Assembly (NCBI GenBank): GCA_016987375.1
Contig: PJRA01000172.1
Location: 212,680 to 276,679 of the forward strand
Source: Brachionus koreanus
Taxonomy: Eukaryota > Rotifera > Eurotatoria > Ploima > Brachionidae
Length of the DNA: 64,000 nt
Direction of reading: 5' to 3'
Each line of letters opens with the position of its first letter. The first letter of the stretch is position 1. The notes beneath the pieces are model-generated. The model worked only from the letters and a program-made list of their open reading frames with translations. It was not told the DNA's origin and searched no databases. Made by a program: the position numbers and the translations under genes. This document shows, piece by piece, positions 56,628-64,000 of this stretch.

Positions 56628-58645
56628 ATGGTTAATTATAATCAGGATTCAACAGAGATAAATGGCTCTAGACGAGATAGTATTAGACTGTTATTATCTA
56701 ACTATCTACAGGTAATGAATTTTAGTGTTCTCAATCAATCAAGCATTTTGTTGTTCATTCTGACAATAGAATTTTTAAAATCATCTTAAATAGGATTAAT
56801 TGTCATATTTTAAATTTAAAGATCTATGTCAATCTAAATATTATTCTGCTAATAATTGCTATATCTTAAAATATGATTTGACAAACAAAATAAATATATA
56901 TTTTTTATAGCTAATGAAAAATTGTGTTGAAAAAAAAATTATTTTTTATTGGCTTGGCATTAAAAACTCGCATCTAAATCCGAAAATGCCTCTTTTTTTT
57001 TTCTTCAACTCTTTTATTCATCTATTTATTTATAATAATAGGGCTACAATTACAATTAGAATGAAAAAAAGCGAAAATAACAATCGAAAGCCAATCGAAA
57101 GAATATGTTATTTAATTTTATTTTTATTTTATATTTTAGAACTATTCGAATTACACAGACCTGGTTTTGAAATTCTTTTTTGTTCTTTTCTAAAGATTCC
57201 TTTTTAGCTTTAAGTCTTGATTGCCAAGATGCTCAAATTTTCAATCAAAAATCTAATTGAAAACAATGTGTCGAATAATGTCTCAAATTCGAGCTCAACC
57301 TCTTTCAACCTGAACAACTTGCTGAACCTTAATGAAGCAAAAGAGTCCAAAAGTGATTCAGCTATCACGAATCACCATGACTCATTGAGTGCCGATAACC
57401 ACAATCTATTGATGAATTTTAATGAATATCAAAAGTTTGTTCTAAGCAAATTTCAGTCTAGCTTTGCCGCTAATAGCTACCAGAACAGTTTATTCCAAAT
57501 CCAAAGTAATCATTGTTATCAGCAGAGTATCAATAGACTATGGCTATATCGGTTAAGTCAGCGCTACTTTGCTTCTAGTGTTGAATTTCCTGGCTTTTCG
57601 TACAACAGTGATGAGTCGGCCAACAATAATTTTAGCTGTTCTCCAAGTCCAGTTTTGAATTCTACTAGTTTATTTGAACAAAATTCAAAATTTCAACCAA
57701 GCAGTGATAAACAAATAGGGAAAAGAAGCAATAGTGATGAAGAAAAAGGTGGTGAAAGTATGCACAAAAAATTCAAGTCAATGGAATCCGAAAATCTTTT
57801 ATCTAAGGAAAAAGATTGTAAACAAGTGTTTGATGAGATGGGTGAACAAAAAAATCCAAAAGCAAAAACGTTTCCGTGTACCGAATGTGGAAAAGTAAGA
57901 TAAATTAGTTAGTTTAAAGCAAAAATTTCTAATATTAATCAAGGTGTTCAATGCTCATTACAACTTGACCCGTCATATGCCAGTTCATACAGGAGTGAGG
58001 CCTTTTATTTGCAAGGTTTGTGGCAAAGGATTCCGTCAAGCGTCCACTCTGTGCCGGCACAAAATAATTCACACAAGCGAAAAACCTCATGTTTGTAAGC
58101 TTTGTGGAAAAGCGTTCAATAGAAGTTCTACTCTAAACACTCATATGAGAATACACCAGGACTACAAGCCATGGGTTTGTGAATATTGCGGCAAAGGATT
58201 TCATCAAAAGGGAAATTATAAGAATCACAAATTGACTCACTCGGAGACCAAAGACTTCAGATGTTCCATATGTTCAAAATCTTTTCATCAAATTTACAAT
58301 CTTAAATTCCATATGTATACACATACGGACAGTAAGCCCTACCAGTGTAAACTATGCAACAAAGGATTTTGTCGCAATTTTGACTTGAAAAAGCATATAA
58401 GAAATGTTCACTCAAGTGAAAATGGGAAGCAATGTTCTAAACAGTATGGCAATTTGGCTAGAGAAACAATTGATTTTATTGAAGAAAAATCAAGCGAATT
58501 GAATGTATCTAAAGAATTTGAGAACGAAAACGATTTTGGCGAGAAATCTACATCAAGTTTCATGGATGAATTTCTAAATGATAACACTCATAATAGCACT
58601 GATTATTTGGACAATCAAGAATATCTAAATAATGTTTCTGATTAA
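56628..58645 (+). CDS. FEZF: Fez-family zinc-finger transcription factor
   Basis: Exons 57229-57894 and 57944-58645 join as [21 protein letters not shown]. Six C2H2 fingers follow the FEZF1/2 pattern nearly word for word ([68 protein letters not shown]). [13 protein letters not shown] at 57229 carries an engrailed-homology-1 type FSIxxLI motif, which in FEZF proteins recruits Groucho/TLE corepressors. An upstream exon 56628-56711 ([20 protein letters not shown] then LLLSNYLQ) has a GTAATG donor. It would splice in phase 0 to the AG just before 57229, putting about 28 residues before the Eh1 motif, as in other FEZFs. Without it, translation starts at 57229. FEZF factors specify forebrain and sensory neurons in bilaterians. 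The acidic tail ends NVSD. Confidence 0.95.
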
Positions 58646-58649
58646 TTTA

Positions 58650-59580
58650 CTTTTTTTCTAAATTCCGATTTATTGTCAAAAAAATGATCATTCTTTATCT
58701 CATTTTATTTGTAAATAATAAATAAATTTTTTTAAAGTAATTTTTTTTTTAACTTTAAATTTTTTGAAAATTCATTCTGATTAAATCATGTATCATGAAA
58801 CTAATTTAGGAGAAAAAAAAAATGATCAAATAGTAAAAAGATTTAGAGCATTTTTTTTGTTAATTTCAATTTAAATTTTTACAAATAGCATTCAAGCAAT
58901 AAAAGGATTAGATTCCTATCGATTTCTTCTAAGAAATTTCCTTTCCCAAGTTGCTTCAATAAAAAACATAAAAAAAAACAATTCATTGTCAAATCAGGCT
59001 TGAAAATTTTGTTAAAATTTTTTTCTCCGAATAAATCACTTTGTGTGATCTCTTTGCTTGATACCTTAAATATAAAAGCAAATATCAATTACGTTAAGTG
59101 AAAGGGAATAGTGAAATTTTTGTTTAAAAATGAATAAGTGATTTCGCAGCATGGAGCATATTTTCATTATTTGAAAAATAAAAACTCATTCCGAACTTTT
59201 AAACATTAAATATGAGAATATTGGTTGTTTAATTTGTTTAGAAAAAAATATATTTCTAAAATATAATAGGTTAAATCAAATGTGAAGAACGCAGCGAGTC
59301 TGAATCAATCAGGATTTGAGAACTATTTTGACAATAAATAAATCTAAAAAATCATTTGTTTCTTCTTTGCTTAACAGTTTGAGATCGAAAATTATTATTT
59401 CAAATAGCTCAGATGGTATGAATTAAGATCTTGAAATAGTCAAACTGATGTTTTTACCTACTTAAAATAACAACAAGATAGTCATTAAATTTAAATGTCA
59501 AAAAATAGCTTTTTTTTTCCAACCTAAAAGAATTTTCAAACTAAAAAAAATCAATTATATTTTTAAACTTTATTCAATAG
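58650..59580. other. Gene-free stretch between FEZF and the MFSD2-like gene (tail to tail)
   Basis: 3' flanks of convergent genes. Nothing recognised. Confidence 0.5.
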
Positions 59581-59586
59581 ACTAGT

Positions 59587-61856
59587 TTAAAACTGACTAT
59601 GTCTTATTTCGTACAGTCTTTCTTTTAAATCTCTTCTTCTGTTTTCATCAATCGGATGCTTCCAAATAAAAATCAATGACAACAAGAGCAAAATTATCGG
59701 TCCTGGTACAATCAGCATTCTTAAGGCTAGACTTATGGTGATAGGTTGTTTGCAGCATCCATCTGGGCAATCAATGTAGCCTGAAAATCTTTAGAAAATT
59801 ATTTTCAATTTAAATTTTATTCTATATGATTAGTACTCTAAAACAAGTGCAGAAGCAGCCACAGCAACTCCAGATGCTAATTTTGTAAAAAATACATAAA
59901 AAGAGTAGAATATTGATTCTTTTCGTTCTCCAGACTTTATCATGAATTCATCAATTACATCTGGTAACATAGACCTTAAGAAAAATAAAAAATTATTGAA
60001 ACAAGTTAATAAATATTGGCCTTTTAACCATGGTAGTAAGAAGTTAACAGCAATTCCCATTCCACTTATCACACAAACAATATACAATAACCAAACTTGA
60101 AGTCTAAAATTAGAGGACAAGTTTGTTGCTATTAGTTTTTAAAATTACTCGTATTCTCAATATATAATAGTACAAAAAGATTCGGAATTAAAAGCTTTAT
60201 GGGCAAATAATAATTGATTACTAAAATTATTAATAAAAAATTGTGAATTAATTTACAATCAAGCCAACTGCATAAGTGGTTTTTTTTCCTAGTTTTATCA
60301 TCAAATATTGCCACAGAGGTAAACTCAGAATACTAGACACCTTTTTAAATCTTTTTTAAACTAATTTTTTTTTTTGGTTAAAATTTAATTCAATAATATA
60401 CTAATAGAACAATTATTAAATATTGATATTGGTCGCCTGCATCAACTGTGTATTTGCAAAAAAGTGCCAAATTTGATTGAACCAGCTATTTATTTATAAT
60501 TTAAAATACTAAAAAAAAAATAAAATTAAAAAAATGTTTTTTTTAATACTTGAACTGCTAGTGAATTGAAAAGAAAAGCCAACAAAAGAGTTATATATGA
60601 TTTATGACTAAAAACTGATTTGAATGATTTGAAAAATTCTTTATTATGATCAGTAATAACATCTAAATATTATAATCTTAGATAATTTAAAGTGTAATAT
60701 TAGATTTTTAGTTTACCTTTCATTTCTTTTGTTCCAAAAAAAGTAGTCAAACAACATATTAAATAAATTAAGCTCATTATCGAAGCGCTGATTAAATATC
60801 CTTCACTCTAGAATTCAGTTTAAGTTTATTATTTTTGTGTAACCATAATAAATACTAGTTTATTTGTATCTGAATCGTCATTTAAATTGTTTGATATTAG
60901 AGATGAGCCATTATTTGGAAAAGACGTTGTACTTTTTAGATTTAATGTAGTAACATCACAATTAACTGTTGATCCATATATACTTATCATAATTCCTTGA
61001 ATAACAGCAGCCAAAAGAACTCCTAAAACTTCAAATACCATTCCTTTATCAAAAATCACATTTTCCATTCGGTTTGTTTTAAAAATCAATTACTGTATCC
61101 AGTAGCGGAATCTCTCTCAGCTTGATCAGGAGTCAAGTACATTGTCAATGATGTATATGGGACATGAAGGCACTTTTTTAAAGATAGATTACTAAATTTT
61201 ATCTAGCCTAATGATAGACTAATTACTGATAAAAAGGTTTGAAAAAAACAATAAAACACCAAGTACCAAATTGTTTTAGATGAGCGACTAATATCAGGAA
61301 CATACCATATCATTATATAGCAAAAAATTGCAAAAGGAACCGGGAAAAGAATCCTTTATTTAAATATATTAATTAAGAATTAAAATAAACAAATATTTTG
61401 ATACCAAGGTCTTAGCTTTCCAAATCTAGTATTCGTACGATTAACAAAGAATCCAATTAATGGGTCAGTCACTGCATCCCACCCTCTGCCCGAAAATAAA
61501 ATTACAGAAACTTGTTTGGGTCTTATCTTTAAATTTTTTTTTAAAATTAATTAGAAATAAAATTTATTTTAAAATTAACTTGAGAAACTTCTAGAAGAAA
61601 TGGTGATATGAATAGTCCTAAAGCATTACCGCACATTTGATAAGGAAGACCACCGACTGCAAAGCAAATTTTTTGAAAAATGCTTAATTTTCCTTCATTT
61701 TTTAACATTAAACCATCTTGTTCAAATTTTTGCTTTATCACATTTTTTTTCATTTAGAACAATAAACAAAAGCTAAAATTTTACTTTTTTAATTCCTAAG
61801 CTATTTGTAAAATTAAAAGATTCTCTACAAGAATCGTCTGATTCAGTTTCATTCAT
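59587..61856 (-). CDS. MFSD2-like lysophospholipid/sodium symporter (MFS)
   Basis: Major-facilitator protein of the GPH/MFSD2 group; MFSD2A moves lysophosphatidylcholine with sodium across plasma membranes. The start at 61856 gives MNETESDDSCRESFNFTNSL; the next exon gives FEQDGLMLKNEGKLSIFQKI then CFAVGGLPYQM, where human MFSD2 has C(Y/F)AVGGxPYQ. Then SGRGWDAVTDPLIGFFVNRT follows, the MFS/GPH D-x-x-x-DP-x-x-G loop with the conserved Asp for cation coupling. Later are VPYTSLTMYLTPDQAERDSA then TGYRMVFEVLGV, and a large luminal loop with N-glycosylation sites (NNGSS). The final helix and tail end IWKHPIDENRRRDLKERLYE then IRHSQF, like the family's YPI(N/D)E(E/K)RR ending. At least eight short introns. 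Paralogue (2A or 2B) not resolved. Confidence 0.85.
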
Positions 61857-62286
61857 TAGTCTCTTTTGAAGAAAAAAAATTCTAATTAAAAAATGCTAGT
61901 AAAAGCTTTATTTTAGCTTTATAAAGTATTTAAAGTTTTGTTTTCAAATTATTTCTTTATCAAGTAATAATTATGTTTAATTATTTTTGTTATCAAGAAA
62001 ATAAAATAAAATCATAAATAGGTCATATCAAATAATAAAAAAGGTTTATACATGCTTTACCAAATAAAAACTGATCATACTGTTTGAGAATAGGAGAAGT
62101 CAAAATTAATTAATTAAGATTTTGAAAACAACCAAGTTAAATAATAAAAAATGCATCTGAATAAAGGCATTAAATTTAAAATATAAATTTGTGTTTCAAA
62201 GTAATTAAAAAATAATTTTATTTTTATTAAATTTATTTTTGAAAAAAATTTATCAGATAAAAATTAAAAATTTTTATTAAAAATAA

Positions 62287-63230
62287 TTAAGAGAAAAATT
62301 TCCAATAAATAACTGCGCCAAGCGAAAGCAGTTCTAGTATTATGATGAAAAATATTAAAAATTTGTTATAAAAAGCACTAAAGATAAAAAATTAGTTAAA
62401 AATTTTCAAAATAAAAACAATTCACCCCATAGATAATTTTTTTAATATTCTTTTACTTCTATACAAAGCACTTTTAGTGTCGTCAAGCTTAATTAAAAGT
62501 TAAGCCATTCAAAAATTCTATTTTCTTAATTTTACTTGATCATTTGCATTTCTTAAGCGTTCTCCTTGTTCATTTAATTCTGTCAAAACATTATTACCTA
62601 ATTGTTCAGTTTCAATGGCAATTTGTGTGGATCGAACAATAGTATCATTGGTGTTCATCAGCGAACTATGAATTTGTAACAATTTGTTTCTTTCAGGATC
62701 ATTCTTTTGTTACATTAATCAAAAATATATTTTAGAAAAGTTTTTTATTTGTACTTGATTTATAGATTGATAATTCCTAAAATTTGACGAGACATCTACC
62801 GCTTTTTTCTTCAAATTAAAAAATAGATTTAAAAAATATTTTTTCTAAAAAGTCTAAAAAAATAATAATATTACCATTTCTTTTTGGATAATTTCAACAT
62901 CTAACTTATACTGTTTTAGTTTGTTGTTCATGGATGCTCGGCTATTTGGTCCAAATTTTCTCATTTCGATTTCCATATCTTCAATCTTCGATCTTTTATT
63001 TTAATTAGTATATTAAAATTTCTAACTTACAATGCGAGATATGTCATCAGTTGTTTGTCTTAATTGTCGTATTAATGATTTTCTTTCATCTGAAAGACAA
63101 TTAATTGAAGGTTGAAACTTAAGACTAAAATACCTGCTTGAGCTATTGGAATTTTGTCAGCTAGAATTGTTTTACAAGACTTAATAAAACCAATTAAATC
63201 TTGTTCATATCTTGTAAATTGATCGGACAT
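62287..63230 (-). CDS. VTI1: VTI1-type Qb-SNARE
   Basis: Tail-anchored SNARE for Golgi, endosome and vacuole/lysosome fusion. The start at 63230 gives MSDQFTRYEQDLIGFIKSCK; the Habc-like bundle includes QLRQTTDDISRIIEDMEIEM. The SNARE motif is HSSLMNTNDTIVRSTQIAIE then TEQLGNNVLTELNEQGERLR, where the central Q/E layer region matches VTI1 proteins. A single C-terminal hydrophobic segment (FLIFFIIILELLSLGAVIYW then KFFS) is the membrane anchor; stop at 62287-62289. Five or six short introns. An acceptor-like TTTGTTTAG ends 6 nt before the start. The ATP8A stop lies 185 bp upstream on the same strand. VTI1A versus VTI1B not decided. Confidence 0.88.
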
Positions 63231-63249
63231 TTTTATCTAAACAAATTAT

Positions 63250-63290
63250 TTAAATAAAAAAAAAAATATATATATATATATTTTTTTTTA
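63250..63290. repeat. (TA)n microsatellite flanked by A- and T-runs
   Basis: A-run, about nine TA units, then a T-run between VTI1 and ATP8A. On the minus strand it supplies a long T-rich tract upstream of the acceptor-like AG near the VTI1 start. Confidence 0.8.
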
Positions 63291-63415
63291 GGTCTCAACA
63301 CCTAAAAATTTAAAAAAAGAAAGATTAATTAGCTAAAATAATATATTTAGTAAATAAAATAAATGACTTAAAATAAAAATCAATAGTTAAAATTTTAATT
63401 TCTCAATTTTATTTG

Positions 63416-64000
63416 TTATCTTCCAGATGGCTTATCTACATTTGTGTTGTACACGCGGATCAAATCCGCTTGACGGACAACACCATTTTCTTCCTGTGAA
63501 AAAGCAAATCCTCTATATCGTTGATTTTGATCTAAATTAGAAGGAACTCTGGTGAACGAAAAAGCTGATTTTAGAAGCCGAGCAGTTTCAGTAAATCGTG
63601 AATGACGTATCAGTCTTTCGACCTCCTTTTTGTTTGCTTCATTCTCTTGAATTGCCTGTTCATAGGTCTTAAACAAAGTTCTCTGAAGACTAAAAATAAT
63701 TTTTAATTATTTTTTAAAATTTTTTACGTAAATTTTTTACCTTTTATAAATGAAATCTGGTAAAAGAACTAATATGGGAACAAATATCAGTCCCATCCAA
63801 AAAACCCAACACCTGTAAACATTGGGTGCCTGAAATGAAAAAAAATAAGAAAAATAATTTAGTGGTAAAATACTATTTAGTTATAACCATTCCGCTCATT
63901 TCAGGTGCCAAACCAATCCATGGCCAAATTTGACTATAAAAAACTGAAAAAATAAACCAAAATCCAATTGATCCCCAAATAGATAAATGAGTTATCTTTT
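63416..64000 (-). CDS. P4-ATPase phospholipid flippase, ATP8A type, C-terminal part
   Basis: Only the last exons are inside the window; the 5' part continues past 64000. Visible are the final membrane helices (THLSIWGSIGFWFIFSVFYS then QIWPWIGLAPEM; RCWVFWMGLIFVPILVLLPD then FIYK), matching the last two helices of P4-ATPases, which end LLPDFxYK. The cytosolic tail has FKTYEQAIQENEANKK and RGFAFSQEENGVVRQADLIR then VYNTN. That GFAFSQEE-G-V-x-Q-x-x-(L/V)IRxY(D/N)T segment is the ATP8A1/ATP8A2 autoregulatory tail. ATP8A proteins move phosphatidylserine and phosphatidylethanolamine to the cytosolic leaflet with CDC50 partners. Stop at 63416. Confidence 0.9.

Noticed and set aside
56914..57207. 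Open frame of 97 codons just before FEZF
   Set aside because: Lies in the proposed FEZF first intron; lysine, phenylalanine and isoleucine rich with no family; best explained as chance in T-rich DNA.
58879..59088. Open frame of 69 codons between FEZF and MFSD2-like
   Set aside because: No homology or splice context; AT-biased composition.

Overview
The window is a strongly AT-rich piece of an animal nuclear genome. Most protein genes are cut by many very short GT-AG introns (about 45-70 bp), with a few long, repeat-loaded ones. The gene set is metazoan: adhesion GPCR, FEZF zinc-finger factor, INCENP, MRPS27, DNAJC21, GTSF1-like CHHC protein, HAP40, VTI1 SNARE and an ATP8A flippase. Short introns, extreme AT content and a two-domain small heat-shock protein suggest a small compact-genome spiralian such as a monogonont rotifer; that placement is inference. 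No bacterial, plasmid or phage region is seen.

Layout: 1-7.2 kb, an adhesion GPCR on the minus strand (3' end outside the window). 7.2-14.6 kb, a gene-poor stretch with a complete SINE flanked by target-site duplications, a Helitron helicase fossil and a MITE holding an assembly gap. 14.6-21.7 kb, three closely spaced minus-strand genes: DNAJC21, MTG1 (an intron holds an opposite-strand secreted-peptide candidate) and a glucosidase-II-beta-like protein. 23.6-25.6 kb, RBM7-like (+) and GTSF1-like (-). 26.8-32.4 kb, MRPS27, an orphan gene, a 328-bp inverted-repeat element and a C8orf74 homologue, all plus strand. 32.6-34.1 kb, decayed LINE, SINE and MITE pieces. 34.3-36.4 kb, a long low-complexity orphan (-). 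36.4-40.7 kb, empty. 40.7-43.9 kb, HAP40 and TMEM234 on the minus strand, only 3 nt apart, with a dead LINE in a TMEM234 intron. 44.3-45.2 kb, a young foldback element and an ISXO2/Merlin-like transposase fossil. 45.4-51.7 kb, PYROXD1 (interrupted by an assembly gap) and INCENP (-). 52.4-58.6 kb, tandem-domain Hsp20, a CIMAP2/LEXM-like SHIPPO protein and FEZF (+). 59.6-64 kb, MFSD2-like, VTI1 and the end of an ATP8A flippase (-).

The best candidates for something new are: (i) operon-like packing, with splice-acceptor-like AGs lying 0-6 nt before several start codons, which suggests spliced-leader trans-splicing; (ii) an unrecognised secreted peptide precursor ending in a Gly-Arg amidation-type signal, nested in an MTG1 intron; and (iii) several families of inverted-repeat elements, at least one apparently young.
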